Assembly (NCBI GenBank): GCA_010909165.1
Contig: MU008215.1
Coordinates: 124,001-188,000, forward strand
Origin: Anthoceros angustus
Lineage: Eukaryota > Streptophyta > Anthocerotopsida > Anthocerotales > Anthocerotaceae
Direction of reading: 5' to 3'
DNA length: 64,000 bases
Shown: positions 23,716-36,301 of the stretch, piece by piece
Layout: every line of letters starts with the position of its first letter
How positions within the stretch are numbered: position 1 is the first letter of the stretch
Translations under genes and position numbers: made by a program
Notes under the pieces: generated by a model
Told to the model about the DNA's origin: nothing
The model's database searches: none
Seen by the model: the letters and a program-made list of their open reading frames with translations, nothing else

Positions 23716-23920
23716 GAGGTTAAGAGGGGGTGTGAAGATATATGTTTATATAACCTAACACTCGCTTAAGTATTAATAGCATTTAGGGTTATGAAAGGTC
23801 GTTTAGATGAAATGACACTATGGTCAATTTAAGAAGTAGTTTAGACAAACAGTTTTGTATTGTACATTTTCTGATCTATCTGAGTTTTCAGCTTTCTCGT
23901 CTCCTACTCATTCGTTCACA
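23716..23920 (+). repeat. Polypurine tract and 3' LTR of element A
   Basis: GAGGTTAAGAGGGGG directly precedes the 190-bp LTR (23731-23920), which matches the 5' LTR with 3 substitutions. AGGAC at 23921-23925 completes the target-site duplication. Confidence 0.95.
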
Positions 23921-23925
23921 AGGAC

Positions 23926-24680
23926 CTGATGCGGTGAAAGGTTTAAGAGCTAGCAACTTATTGTACGTGCTGATGACATGAACAGGAATAATCCTGCACT
24001 TTCTAACTTTCAGCTTCGTGATTACTGAGCCCGATCAAGTTTTATTACCGGTCGGTGAGCATGGAATTTTCGAGAGAGCCACAAACTCACAATAGTCTTC
24101 TCGTTCTTTGTGTCGAGGCTTGAGGAACTTCCACGAGGCACACTACGGTGGGTAGTCGTCATCATATAAAATCCAATTTCGGGACCACTGCAGGGGCAGG
24201 TGAACTCAACTTTTGGCGACGAAGGAAAGGGAGGAGCGCCCATATCCCGGCGAGTCTGAAGCCTTCGACCTTGCGCTTGTTGTGGCGTGACTTTCGTGAT
24301 GCGAGCGCGCACAATCCGTGTCGTTGTAATGTGTCCGCTCCCAAGAGAATGGCTGGCTCCGTTTGCCACGTTTCAATCGTTCCTCACCTTACTTAGTGTC
24401 ATTCGGTCTCAACACGCCTATTTATACGTTTCACACCTAACTTAGCGTTCACGGGGCCCGTGCTGTTAGCGTTAAGGACCGTTGGCGTCCGTGTATGCGT
24501 TCAAGTTTCGTCCATCCATCTAGTCCGTTCTCACCTGCTCCCACTCATACACTCGCGTCCTTGGGGAAAAGCGCGGTGGCTCGCGGTCCGGACCTCCTCC
24601 GTAGCTCTGGGAGCCCTCTCGGGCTGCCGCCCTCCGGGAGTTCCTCCGGCTCACGTTCCGGTCTATCAGCGGCGCCTTTG
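23926..24680. other. Flank of element A without recognisable gene
   Basis: Before insertion of element A this sequence was continuous with 1715-2023. Open frames on both strands are short, and nothing matches a family I know. It may be the 3' untranslated end of the copia copy at 2-1714. Confidence 0.4.
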
Positions 24681-26889
24681 CTGGGCGAGCAAGAGTCCCT
24701 AGGCGCTGTTCCTTGCACACACCACCACACGTTAGGGTCTGTCACCAAGACCTTGATCAGTCTCTCCGGGGATGTCAGCCTGCTCAGTGACTCAGGACTC
24801 GCGTTAACAAGAAGGCACCCAAGAGCCTGCCAGAAGACGCGGCATCAACACCAAGAGAAAGATGCTTTACTCAGAGCAGCCTCAGCCCTCTTATACTCGC
24901 GAAGGTCGAGCCTTTATTACCTCTATTAGAGGGCGGGGCCCGGCTCAGTCGCTAATCGACCTACTATTCTCCCTATTCCTCCTATCTCCATGGGTGGTGG
25001 TACAGGATGGCCCGTTAGTCTTGGCCCGCGAGCCACGGCAGGCGCGCAATCGGATGATCCGGTAGGGGCCTACCTCTCCGAGGTGCAGCCTGCGCTGGCG
25101 GCACGACAGCAGCGATCACCACTAAGTCCTCCTCCCCTCCTCTCTTATCTCTGGCGGGCCCTGTGGCCCTCAAGAAGATGGATCTGCTTGGGGCTGGTGA
25201 TGGTGGCTCTCCCCACTCCACAGTGGACCTCGGGGTCTCGACTCCGAGTCCAGGACCTCTGTCCGGCCTTCCCTCTGAGGTCCGGTCCTCTCTGTGGCCT
25301 TCTTTTGGTCGGACCTCGGGGTCAGGACTTGCCTCACAGGGTCTTACGGGCCCCCCTTCCCACAGGTCAGGACCTCGGTCGTCTCGTCACTAAGTCTGGA
25401 CCTCTAAGTCAGGTCTTCCTTGAGGCGGACTTGAGTTCGGCCTTTCCTCGAGTCGGACAAAGTCCGGACCCGCTCTGGTTTTGCCTCCTCACGGGCTGAT
25501 CACGGCTCACTGAGCCCTCCCTTGGTTCCAGTTCGGTTCGCCCCTTCCACGGCCTCCCAGGGCCTCCTCCCTTCCTTGAGTGCGAGGTGCAGTGCTTACC
25601 TCGGTCGGTGTGCTTCCTCGTCCGGCTCCTCCGCTGCTCTCCCTCGCCCGGCTGCTATTTGTTGTCATCCAAACTCCTAGGGTCCCGTGGGCAGCATCCC
25701 CGGGTCCTTCCTCCCTCGCTCCTCCTTGAGCCCTTACGGAAGTCCGCTCACTGCCTGGGTGGCGCAAGACCTCGAGCCTTGAGGAGCTTCTGCGTGGTAG
25801 TAGGCAAAGTCGGAATCGACTTGCTGGTGCCTCCTCCACATGGGCCGGGCACCGGTATTCCCTCCGCCGAGGTGCTCGGCATTTGGGCATGTTGTCGGCC
25901 TCTGGCCCGTCTCCGTTGCGGGCTTACCAGCTGCGGAGGCGGACTCCCTCGATGCCACCAAAGCGGCCTCCACCTCCTGCGGCCGGCTGCTTGCTCGGCG
26001 TTCTCCTCCTCCCTTCGTCGTTCCAGCTCACTTGATTTCTTGGCCATGGGTAGCTCACCTCACTTCCGTGGACGGCACGGCCTGCTTCTCCTCCGGTAGC
26101 TTTCTTCCCTCCGTTATCCTTTCCGGAGTCGCCACTTCCTTCTCCAGGCGGGCGGTATCCCGTCCACTCGGCTTCCTCCACCTCCTGCTGCGGCCTCGCG
26201 GCGTCAAACTCCTTGGACCATCGCCTATTCTCCTCCGTCTTCAAGCGAAGCTGGGCGCTCTATCTCCTTTCGAAGTCTTGGATTCTCTCGTTGAGAACCC
26301 CTACTTTGCTCCGTCGTCTTGGAGTTGCGGCTCAAGGTATCCTTCATCCTCCGGCTCCTGCCGCCCTCTACCTCCTGCGGTGCACCACAGGGTCCCCTAT
26401 TTCCGGTCTTGACCTCCAGCTCCTCCTCACGGCTGCCATGCTTGCTGCACCTTTCGGCCTTGAGGTTGGCAGCGGCTGCGTCTCCCTCCACGGTTAGATC
26501 ACGTCGATAGTGATCCCGGTCGACCGCTTCGCTTCTCGCTGCCTTGGTGAGCCTCGCTGGTCTGATGTTGGGCCAGCCGGGCCGCCTCAGCCAGGTCGCG
26601 AGCCCTCTCCGCCTCCTTCTGCGCCTCCCGCCGTGCGAGATCTTGACCCGTGCTTGGGCCTCCTGCGCACTGCTCACGGTGGAGGACCTTAGTCGATCTT
26701 CTGAATCGCTCGGACCTCGCGCTCCGCCTCCCGGCGTTTCCCTTCCTCGATGCGGCCGAGGACTTCCGCCTTCTTCCTCGCCTCGGGCCGCCCATCCGCC
26801 TCCTGAGGAGCACCATGCGCCTCTTGTTGCCTCCACCTCCTGCCTACCGCCTCAGAGTCCCTGTGAGCATACCGGCCCATGACGGTAGC

Positions 26890-29010
26890 GACCCGCTGTC
26901 TCTTCCACGGCCGCCAGGTGAGGCCCCAAGAAGTCCGCCGGGGCGGCATCTCGGTCCGCCAAGGACCTCCATACTGCAGCCCGAGTGAGTCCGGACTGGC
27001 TCTCCGACCAATCAGACCCTTAGGTCCCGAGCACCGAGGTCCGAGCCTCACCTTCTTTGGCCCCTTGGCCGCCAATTCCTTGTCCGCCTCTTTCTCCTGG
27101 GCCTTGAGGGTGAGGGGTTCGAGCCGACCTTTGCCTCCTCCGGAGACAGACTGCCCTCGTGGGCCGCCGCTGGCCTCCCTTGGGCGGGCCCCTTTCCGCC
27201 TTCTCGCCCGCCTTGCCACCCGCTGGCAGGGCAAGGGCACGGCGCCCGCCCCGGTGCTGGGTGGCACCGCCTTCCGCTTCGGTCCCCGACGAGTCCGCTG
27301 GGCTCGCCGGCCGTTGCCGGGCGGCCGGGTCTGCCGAGCCGAGCCGCCAACTCCCGCCCCGGGGCCGCCTCCCGGGCCCGGGGCAGGAGGAGGGAAGGGA
27401 TGTCCTCCACACTTCCTGGTGGCGAGGGAGTCCGCCCAGACGATGGAGTCCGGGATTCTCCTCCTGCCTTCCTCCCGCCTCTTGCCCGGACGGACGCCTC
27501 CACCTCTTCCTTCCGCCTAGGCGGCCGCCCCTTCCCGAGTGCGCCTTCTCCCTCCTTCAGGGAGGTTCGCGTGCCCACACATGAATTAAGAACGGCGATA
27601 ACGCCGACGGAGGAGGCTTCTCACACCGCCAGGAGCTTCCTGATTGATCCCGGCGAAGATGATCCTTCCCCCCGCCTCCTTCCTCTCGCCGCAGATGTGA
27701 ACACTGATTGTCACCAAGGTGATCTACCTTGGTGAGCATGTTCCAAAGGACAATGATCCTGCCACCGCCTCACCCTCCTCAAAGAAGTCCGACATCAACC
27801 ACCGCTGGTTGTCTTGCTCCCTCGGCGCCAGAGGCGGCCTTTGCCGCCTATCTTCCTCCGCCTTGAGAGGTTCCCGGACTACGCCCCAATTTCCTCCGCT
27901 GACGGCTGTACCGCCTCAGACCTCCACCCACCTCCTAGGGTCCTCTCAAGGCTCTTAGACCGAATCCTCCTTGTTGCCTCCACCTCCACAGGTTTTCTCG
28001 GCCGTCCGTGAGTCCCAGGCATCTGTCCATGTGGTAGCAGGACCCGTGTCTCTTCCACAGTGCCAGTGAGGCCCCAAGTCGTCGTGGGGGCGGGCATCTC
28101 GGATCGCCAGGACCTCCATACCAGTGGCCGGGTGAGTCGGTTGGGCTCTCGGACCTAATCGGGACCCTTAGGTCTGAGTCTTGAGTCAGGAGCCTCACCT
28201 TCTTTGGCCCTCTTGGCGCCAATTCCTTGTCGCCCTCTTTCTCCACAGGGCTCGGAGGGTGAGGGTTGGGAGGGACCCTTTGCCTCTCGGTCGGGAGGGC
28301 CCTCGGTGGGGCCTGCCCGGTGGCCTCCGCTCCTTGGGCGGCGTCCCTTTCAGCCCTTCTCACGCCTCCTCGACTTCTTGCCACTCCGTTGGCGGGGCAA
28401 GGCACAGGCGCCGTCTGCGGGTCTTTGCGTTGGCGGGTGGCACCGTCTTCCGCCTCTTGGTCCCCAGTCCGTCGGGGCTCTCAGCCGCCGTCGTTCTGGC
28501 GGGCTGATCTGTCGGCTGGGCCGCTCCGCAGGGCCGCCTCTCTGGGTGCTCGGTGGGGCACGGGAGGAAGCGAGGATGTCCTCCACACTTCCCTGGTGGC
28601 GAGTCCGCTCCCGGACGTATGGGTCAGGATTCCCTCGATCGTCTTCCTCCAGCCCTCTTGCTCCGGACGGGGCGGGCCTCCACCTCTGCGCTCTTCCTAC
28701 GCCTCGGTAGGCGGCCCGGCCTTGTCTCCTCTTCTCCCTCCTTGGGAGGTTCGCGTGCCCACACATGAATTAAACAGCGATACGCCCGGCGGAGGCTTCT
28801 CACCTCGGCTTGTGAGCTTCAGTTGATCTGGCGAAGATGATCCTTCCGCCTCCTTCTCTGCGGCATGCGGGGCATGGTGTCACCAAGGTGATCTACCTTG
28901 GTGAGCATGTTCGATGGACAATGATCAGCCACGCTCTCACTCTCCATCGGCAAGTCGCATCAACCGGTGGTTGGTTGTTGCGTTCCACAGCGGGCGGCCT
29001 TTGCCGCCTC
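26890..29010. repeat. Tandem duplication (~1.15-kb unit) in left arm of inverted repeat
   Basis: The block starting GTCTCTTCCACGG...AGGTGAGGCCCCAAG near 26898 recurs near 28048. The phrases AGCCTCACCTTCTTTGGCCC (about 27043 and 28189), GGATGTCCTCCACACTTCC, GTTCGCGTGCCCACACATGA and the GATCTACCTTGGTGAGCATG box recur in the same order. Copies are imperfect, with many small indels. Confidence 0.8.
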
Positions 29011-29429
29011 TATCTTTCCTCTCGGCCTTGAGAGGTTAGGGACTCGCCCCCAATTTCCTCCGGGCGGTTGTACACCGCCCTCGGACCTCCACCGTCCTGA
29101 GTCCTCTCGAAGGCTCTTGCCGAACCTCCTTGTTGGCCAGCATCTTCGGCGTACTCCGGACTAGGGTGACTCAAGGTCCAGACACCGAAAACGTCCAGTG
29201 CCATTCCTTGACCAGCCCCCGCCTCCTCCACCACGGCCAAGTCCGGTAGCGCCAGGACGGCGTTGCCCACCAAGCTCCATGGCTCCCAAACCTCCGCCGC
29301 TTCTTGGGTCCCATCTTCCGCCTCCGGCCCCGCTTTGGAGTGTGAGGCCCGCAATCGTCTGCCTTGGCCGCTTGCCTCGCTAAGTCGAGCGACGGAGGGT
29401 GCTAAGCGATCAAAAGACAACGCCAGAGG

Positions 29430-30660
29430 GTGGTCCGAGCGCGAGCATGCGAAGCCGCTGTTGCTTGGAAGAATGACCTCCGCCTTGCCTCTCGCAAGTA
29501 ACTACATGAGGTGGCTTTGCCGTCAGAATCGCTGAGCCTGCATGGCTTACTCGCCTTTACGCTTCCGCCTACTCGGCCTTACACAAGCAAGACGCTGGCG
29601 TGAATACTGCTATAACGGCACTGCACTACGGTCCCGCCTCGCCCATGCCCGCCTTCCATTCGTGGCCGCCCACGTACCGCCTCGCCCTAACTCACGCCCC
29701 AACTTCTAAATTACCTTCTCATACTTATCCCATTCGACCTTGAGTGGGGTCCGGACTTATCCTAGACTCCCAAGGGTCCGGGGTCCTGAGTGGCACCGGT
29801 CCGTTACTCACCCCGAGTCCGAGTGCACTCGAGCAGAGTCAGTCCGTGCTTATTCCTCCTTTCCGCCTTATTTTACACTCCATACCTACGAAAAACCAAC
29901 CCCGCTTTATTTCCTAATCCCAAGGGGAGTCCGTCCATGGCCCAGCTCGAACTTCTTTTATTTAGCCCTTTCGCCTTCCAACTCTTTTCTTCTGGGCGCT
30001 TTGTTCTCAACACTCGTCTGACCTTTGCAGTTGTTCTAGGCGCCAAACCTCCTAGGGCATCGCTTACGGGCGGGTCTTGGGGCGGCGTAATCGAACTTGA
30101 AGAAGCCATGATTGACAGGAGGCGCGCGACTCTACGCCTCAACAGATCAGTGAATACTTGGGACGTGAAAAGTGAGATGTTATGCGTAGGCGCACCTCAT
30201 CACAGCCGGTTTGGGCACCTGGAGCAACTTGAAGATACCATCTTGATCTTGTGACTTGAAAAGATGGGCGTAACCAAGGATGTTGGCTATGGCGCTTGAA
30301 GATTAAAGACCCATCTACGAACTGCAGGTCCACAGGCGTGCGGCTGACCAAGATCGATGCAAATTAATCATGACCAACAAGTGGGAGTAAAGGAATAGAT
30401 GTGTTGGAATCATGATTAGGGTTCATTCAGTTAAGTTATTTTTAAAGGTCATGGCGTTTCATTAGGGTTACGTCTGTTCGTAAAGGCGTGGCTTTTGGTT
30501 TGTACTAAAACCATTACAAACTTTAATACTGTGCGTATTCTTTACATTTATAGTGTGATACAATGTAATACAATTATTAATCTGTATATTCCATTTATCC
30601 TAAAAGGCTCATGTCGGACCTACTGGACCGATGAGTGAGCGCAGTGGCGAAGATTATCGT
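29430..30660. other. Central spacer of inverted repeat with a possible copia 3' LTR
   Basis: The spacer is less GC-rich than the arms. Near 30379 a purine tract AAGTGGGAGTAAAGG precedes TGTTGGAATCATGATTAGGG (from 30402), an AT-rich segment running to about 30612 that looks like a copia 3' LTR. No partner LTR or RNase H was recognised, so this is a fragment at best. Confidence 0.4.
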
Positions 30661-30829
30661 CCACTAGAACATGCTCTCCAAGGTAGACCACCTTGGTGAC
30701 AATCTGCTGGTTTTCCTACACGCCCTTTAGAGAGGCAAGAGGGCGGATTGGGGGCGGATCATCTTCGCCCGTATTGCTCAGGAGTCGAGGAAGTTGAGGA
30801 ACAGAGGCTGGGCGTTGTCTCCGCTCATT

Positions 30830-32560
30830 GTCCATGTGGGGACATCTCAACGCTAAGGATGGGGAGGAGGCAGCGCTCGGGGTGACGATCTGCCGGGCGG
30901 CGAGGAGAAGCGCAAGGAGCCGAGCCGCCCATGAGGCAAGGCACCAGGACGAGGACGAGGACGGGAGGGAATCCGGACTCCACTACGCCTGAGCGGACCC
31001 CTCTCTCCAAGGAAGTGCGGAGGATATTCCGCTTCCCTCCTCTTGGTCCCTCGCATGAATAGCCATCCCAAGGGATACTCACAGCGGGGGATGGAGATGG
31101 TGCTTGATCACTTCGCTGCCCCCCGCGGCTGCCGGACCAAGCCGTTGAGCCGGACGGGAGGAAGCAAAGAAAGAGCGAGCTTCCACTTCCGCCATCGGTC
31201 CAGGGGCCGACTCGGTGCCCTTATCACTTGCCAGCGAGGTGGCAGGGGCGGAAGAAGGCGTTGAGAAGGGGGGCGGGCAGTCATTGGTAGCCAAGAAGGG
31301 GTCGTAGCGCGGCAACCCCTGCCCAGAGCGAGACTTATCTCACCTACCATTGGAGAGCGGTGACTCCCGGACCCCTTCACACCTCCGGGACCACCAGCCC
31401 GGGCGGCCGAGAGAAGGAATTAGCCCAAGAGCCAAGGAGGGTGGGCGCGCCCGGCTCGGGGCAGACTGGGACCTAAGGGTCCTAATTGAGATCAAAGTCC
31501 CTAATCCGGACTCACTCCGGTAGGCGGTATGGTGGTCCTTAACGGACCGGGAGATGCCTATGCCCTTGACGGACTTCTTGGGGGTCTCGCCAGCGGCAGT
31601 CGTGGAGGAGACACAGCGAGTTTTGGCAACCTCGTGGACGGCATGCTCTAGGGACTCTGCCGGGACGAAGACCCGAGGAAGTGGAGGCAGAGGCTACCCC
31701 GTCGCGTTGTCTCCGTTCATTGTCCATGTGGGGACATCTCAACGCTAAGGATGGGGAGGAGGCAGCGCCCGGAAGGGTGACGATCACGGGAGGCGGCGGA
31801 GAAGGCGCGGGAACCAAGGAGCCGCCATGAGCAAGCGCACCAGGAGGCAGGCGGGGCGGAGAATTCCGGACCCACTCGCCTGGAGCGGACCCCTCTCCTC
31901 CAAGGAAGTGCGGAGGATATTCCGCTTCCCTCCTCTTGGTCCCTCCTGAATAGCCATCCCCAAGGGATACTCACGAGGATGGAGATGGTGCTTGATCACT
32001 TCGCTGCCCCCCGCGGCTGCCGGACCAAGCCGTTGAGCCGGACGGGAGGAAGCAAAGAAGAGGAAGCACCAATTCCGCTTCCATCGTCCAAGGCGGGCTC
32101 CAGTTGCCCTTATCCTTGCCAACGGAGTGGCAGGAGGCGGAAGAGGCGTTGAGAAGGGCGGGCAACGATGCGACAAGGCCATGGGGTCACGGCAAGAACC
32201 CCACCCCGAGACTTATCTCTCCCACGTGGAGGCGGGCAGCTCCGGACCCCGCCACCTCGGACCATGAGCCGAAGAAGGAATTAGCGGCAAGAGAGCCAAG
32301 GAGGTGGAAGCGCCCGCCTGACTCGGGGTGACGGACCTAAGGGTCCTGGTGGGTCCAGTCCCTAATCAGGACTCACTCAGTGGCGGTATGGTGGTCCTTA
32401 CGGACCTGGGAGATGCCTTGGCGGACTTCTTGGGGGTCTCTGGTGGCAGTCGTGGAGGAGACACGAGTTTAGCAACCTCGTGGGATCGGCATGCTCTAGG
32501 GACTCTGCCAGGGAGAAGACCCGAAGTGGAGGCCACCCAGCAGATGATGGGCTCCAAGGA
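30830..32560. repeat. Tandem duplication (~0.87-kb unit) in right arm of inverted repeat
   Basis: The phrases CATTGTCCATGTGGGGACAT (30825 and 31718), GGAAGTGCGGAGGATATTCC, GGTATGGTGGTCCTTA (about 31527 and 32388) and GACTTCTTGGGGGTCTC recur in order. Several are reverse complements of phrases in the left-arm tandem unit. Confidence 0.8.
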
Positions 32561-32599
32561 ATTCAGGTGGGAGTGACCGCAGTGCTGCGAGAGGGAAGA

Positions 32600-34900
32600 G
32601 GCGGGAGTCCCTCGCTAGGGTCGGGAGGCAGGCTAAAGCAGAGGCAAGGTCCATGACGGGGCTAGGCAGTGTTGTTGTGCGGACGACTAAAACGCTCAAG
32701 AAGCGCGGTGGCGGAGGACCTATCTTAGGAGAAGAGTATGGCCGAGGGGAGGAGGCGGAGAAAGCATGTCGGCCGGCGGAAGGGGCCAAAGAGGTGTGAG
32801 AATGCAGCAGGGGAGGCGAGCAGTGAGCTCGGCAGGGCAAGAGGCGAGAGGCCTCTGCCCAAGTGATGGGGACCACTACCATCGGGATGGGGAGTTGGGT
32901 GGAGGAGGCCGGGAAGCTGACCATGGCAAGCTGAAAAGTAGCGGAAGGCGGGCGCGCGAGCAAGCAGCGTGGCAAGGATGAGGAGATGGAAGCACCGTGG
33001 GCTGGGACCTTGGTGAGCTCAGTTGGAAGAAATGCGTCGAGAGTTGGAGGGCGAAGAAGACCACAGGTTGCGACTCGAGGTAGTGAAGATGGACTCCTTG
33101 AGGCGGATAGGAGATCATGAGTGGGAGACAATGTCTCCGGCTACTTGAGGGTGGAGGAGGGCCGCTCCAAGCTGACGAACCACGGCGTGGCCAGAAGCTG
33201 GAAGAGGCAGGCTGGGTGACACTGGGCGTCGAGGCGGGAGTTAAGGCGGGCTGGAGCGAGATGTGACGGCCTGAAGGACAGGGACAAGAGGGCTCGGGAA
33301 GGAGGCGAGGCTGTTGATCTCTGCCCTCCCCGGGGCAGGCGGAGGCTCAGTCGCCATAGCTGGGAGGAAAGTTGGCAGTGCAAGCGGCAAGAGGAGGAGA
33401 ACGCGCGAGGAGGCAACGACTCCGAGGGGAAGTGGTGAAGGCCCGCGCATGGCGGCTTCATGGGAACAGCCAGGGACCCGAGGCTGGGCGACCTGTGATG
33501 GGGCGACACAATAAGCAACAAGGGCATACTAGGCTGCGGAGAATCTGGAGTGGAGTATCCAGTGCTTGCGCCCATGTGGAGGAAGGCCATCCAGCGAGTC
33601 GACTCGACTTTCGTATTATCATAGAGCTCCTCAGGTGGGCACACCACTTCTGTGAGATTGAGGACCCGCAGGAGGTGGAGGAGCACAGGCCGAGGGGGCT
33701 GAGGCGCCACCACGAGAATCTGGGGGCCCTATTTGGTGATGAGGCGGCCGGTGAGGGAGGGCCTAGAGGAGGAGGGGCAGGAGGAGGAGACCCAGGCGGT
33801 GAGACAACAGACCCAGTGGGTCCGGGGCACTGCGTCGAGAAGGGGAAGAGAGCTGGGAGGAGCAGGAGGAGAAGTTCAGAAGGCGCTAGGGGACCCCGGT
33901 GAGGAGGGATGAGGCAAGGGAGCAGAAGGAAGAGGTCCGGTCGGAAAAGAGCGGACCCTTGGGAAACTCCGACTTGGACGTCAGGAATCGAGAGGACGGA
34001 CCCCGAGGTCCGAACTCAGGAGGAGGGGACGGACCCCGATCCGGACTCAGGAGGAGAGGCGGACCACGAGGTCCGGACTTGGGAGGTGAGGCGAACCGAG
34101 GTCCGGCCTCGGAGAGGAGCAGGTCCAGTGGCTCCTAGGCAGTAAGGTAGGGGTGAAAGTTGGTCGGTCTCAGCCCACCCGGGAAAACAGATGAGCGGAC
34201 CAGCAGGCGAGGGACTCACGATGCATGCCAATGGATGAGTGAGGAGGAAGACTTGGTGGTCACTGCCGGTTGATGATCCACCTCGATGAGTGCGGCTGGC
34301 CAGGTCGGGTAGGGAAGAGCCTCCACGGGACTCCCGGGGGTCGCGGATCATCCGATTGGGTGCTCCATGAGATGCGACTGGAGATTGGGTGCGCCCAGGA
34401 GGAACCATGGTCAACACTTGACCCAGTAGCCATAGACATAGGTAGAGAAAATAGGGGATGCGGAGAGCCACTTGCTGAGGCATAGCTGGACACTAGCTTG
34501 AATTAGGGGTGTAATAAAGGCGCTCCCCGGGAGCGTAGTATAAGAGCGGTGCACGCTCATGTAAAAGGATCTTTCTTTTGAGGGTTGATCCGCGTTGTTA
34601 TCTTCGCGAGGCCCTTGTGCTTGTCTCTTGCTAACGCGAGTCCCAAGTCGTGAGTGGGCAATACTACTTTGGAAGGCCCGATCGAGTTCGCGATGTGAGA
34701 CCCTAACGCGTGGTGGTGTGTATACGGGGAAGGCGGAGGACCCCGGACCGGACACTGGTTGCTCATATCGTCGAACCTCTGTCCTCCGAGACGGAGGTTC
34801 GACGACCAACAGGCCAGCAGTGCGAGAACTCCGAGCACGCGCGAGCTTGAGCGGAGAGACTGGTGGACGCCAGCGTGGAGTGCAACCTACACATGTTGAC
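32600..34900. other. G-rich outer right arm, no supported gene
   Basis: Long frames exist on both strands but overlap each other and have Gly/Arg/Glu-rich or Pro/Ser/Leu-rich composition dictated by the GC skew. A plus-strand stretch near 33030-33130 looks like a charged helix but is not conserved enough to call a gene. Confidence 0.4.
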
Positions 34901-35155
34901 GTGAACCTCAAGGCGCGGTGGTTGTAGTAAGGCGGCTGCCGCTCTTACAACCCTGCGCCCGATTGAAATGAAATGAGGGGGTAAGTGAAGTAGATTTCGG
35001 ACGCGAACGAGTCCTTAAACGTTTGGTCATCCCGGGCCTGTACGGTGAACGAATAGGACGAAGTAGAGAAGGGTAGAATAACCACAGCTCGGGTAGACGG
35101 GCGCGTTGGGGTGGGTGACCTCATGTAAAACATCGTCCCTTAACGGTGGAGAGTG

Positions 35156-35421
35156 TGTTGGTCACGTACGTGCGTAAACGTGACAATATTCTAGACAATA
35201 TTCTAGAGATGCTAGAAGATGCAGACAAGAGCAAACTTGTCATAGAGAAAACAAGACAAGATATTAAGTGGTCAAAAGAGTGTCTTATATACATAAGTTG
35301 TTTAACTCTAAGTGACCTTTCATTATACAACCCTAATTACTTAACCCGTAACCGTGGTTATATATATACAATACAACCCCAGTGGGTCATCCCTAATGGA
35401 GGTTAACACACCCCCTTAACC
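35156..35421 (-). repeat. 3' LTR and polypurine tract of element D
   Basis: On the minus strand the tract GGTTAAGGGGGTG is followed by a TG...CA segment of about 253 bp beginning TGTTAACCTCC and ending GACCAACA, with an internal TATATATATAACC. The partner 5' LTR is not in the window. Confidence 0.75.
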
Positions 35422-35635
35422 ACGTCGCTGGTTAAAAATTGTAGGCGTTGTGTGCGAATCTTCAGGGTGATGAAGAGCTTCAGGGTCGTCTGGAAAGGGC
35501 GGCCAAAGCAAAGTTGCCAGAGTGAGGTGAACGATTAGATGCAGGCACTAAGCTTCATCCGTTCGGTCCCACTCCTGGTGATGTGAGCAATTGTCCATCA
35601 ATGCTTTGTAGAAGAGAAGGGTAGATAGGAGTCAG

Positions 35636-36301
35636 TCAACCAAACCCAGCTTCCTTGTGGAAATTGTGTGTTGACAAACACTTGGTCAACAAGTCGGCAG
35701 TGTTCAGCTCCGTTGGCACATGTTCAATCTGTATCACCTTCCGCTCAACAGAGTGCTGGACGAAGTGGTGCTGAATTTCAATGTGCTTCGTCCGAGCATG
35801 AAAACGAGGGTTCCCAACCAAAGAAATTGTAGACATGTTGTCGCAATATAAAGTTGTAGGAATCTTCTGGTTGAAGTTCAGGCCGGCTAGGAATGATCGT
35901 TCCCACTCTGCTTCTTTGGCTGACTCTGTCAAAGCCTTGTACTCAGCTTCGGTGGATGATAGAGCCACAGAAGCCTGCTTCTTCGAGCTCCAGTTCACGG
36001 CTGCTCCCGATAAGAGAAAGCAATAGGCAGACACACTCCTACGCTCATCTGGATCAGTTCCCCAGTCAGCATCTGCATATCCAACCAAGGTGATATTCTG
36101 ATCCATGCCTTGAAAGCATAGTCCATGTGTTGAAGTGCCCTTCAAGTAGCGGAGGATCCTTTTGACGGCAATCCAATGCTCCTGACCTGGCTTCTCCAAG
36201 GATTGGGAAACTGCACTGACAGCATGCTGGATATCTAGTCTTGTCCAGCAGCTGATATAGTTCAAGCACCCTACGGCATGACGATATGGCACTTGGCTCA
36301 T
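35636..36301 (-). pseudogene. Copia RNase H domain of element D
   Basis: The 221-codon frame carries MSQVPYRHAVGCLNYIS, the RYLKGTSTHGLCF block, YADADWGTDPDERRS, LSSTEAEYKALTESAKEAEW, YCDNMST, HARTKHIEIQHHFV and ADLLTKCL. All catalytic landmarks of a copia RNase H, which removes genomic RNA during cDNA synthesis, are visible. It is separated from RT by a frameshift near 36480 but is otherwise intact. 35422-35635 is the 3' untranslated part. Confidence 0.93.

Larger units (their letters stand above)
2029..23920 (+). mobile_element. Complete Ty1/copia retrotransposon (element A) carrying nested insertions
   Basis: The element is bounded by two 190-bp direct LTRs (2029-2218 and 23731-23920) with TG...CA ends and 3 mismatches. 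It is flanked by the perfect 5-bp duplication AGGAC (2024-2028 and 23921-23925). A primer site for initiator Met-tRNA follows the 5' LTR and a purine tract precedes the 3' LTR. Internal order is leader, gag, protease, integrase, RT, RNase H, 3' untranslated DNA. Three later events inflate it to 21.9 kb: a GATC-rich satellite in pol, copia element B inside RT, and a CACTA-like transposon in the 3' untranslated part. Subtracting these leaves about 6.5 kb, typical for copia. Reading frames are broken at several points, so it is a dead copy. Confidence 0.93.
24690..34770. repeat. Long GC-rich imperfect inverted repeat (about 10 kb)
   Basis: The left arm (from about 24690) matches the reverse complement of the right arm (to about 34770). 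Examples are ACACACCACCAC(A/G)CGTTAG near 24720 and 34715, GGACTCGCGTTA with CAAGA near 24808 and 34630, and CTCTTATACTCGCG...CCTTTATTAC near 24890 opposite 34510-34560. The motif TGTCACCAAGGTGATCTACC occurs twice in the left arm (about 27718, 28878) and inverted once in the right (about 30680). Strand asymmetry flips in the middle: the left arm is C-rich, the right arm G-rich. The long open frames in both arms are overlapping GC artefacts. It may be a foldback-type transposon or two related elements inserted head to head. Confidence 0.72.

Noticed and set aside
24500-34500. Many 100-200-codon frames on both strands
   Set aside because: They overlap each other in several frames, have composition set by GC skew, lack recognisable domains, and fall in an inverted/tandem repeat.
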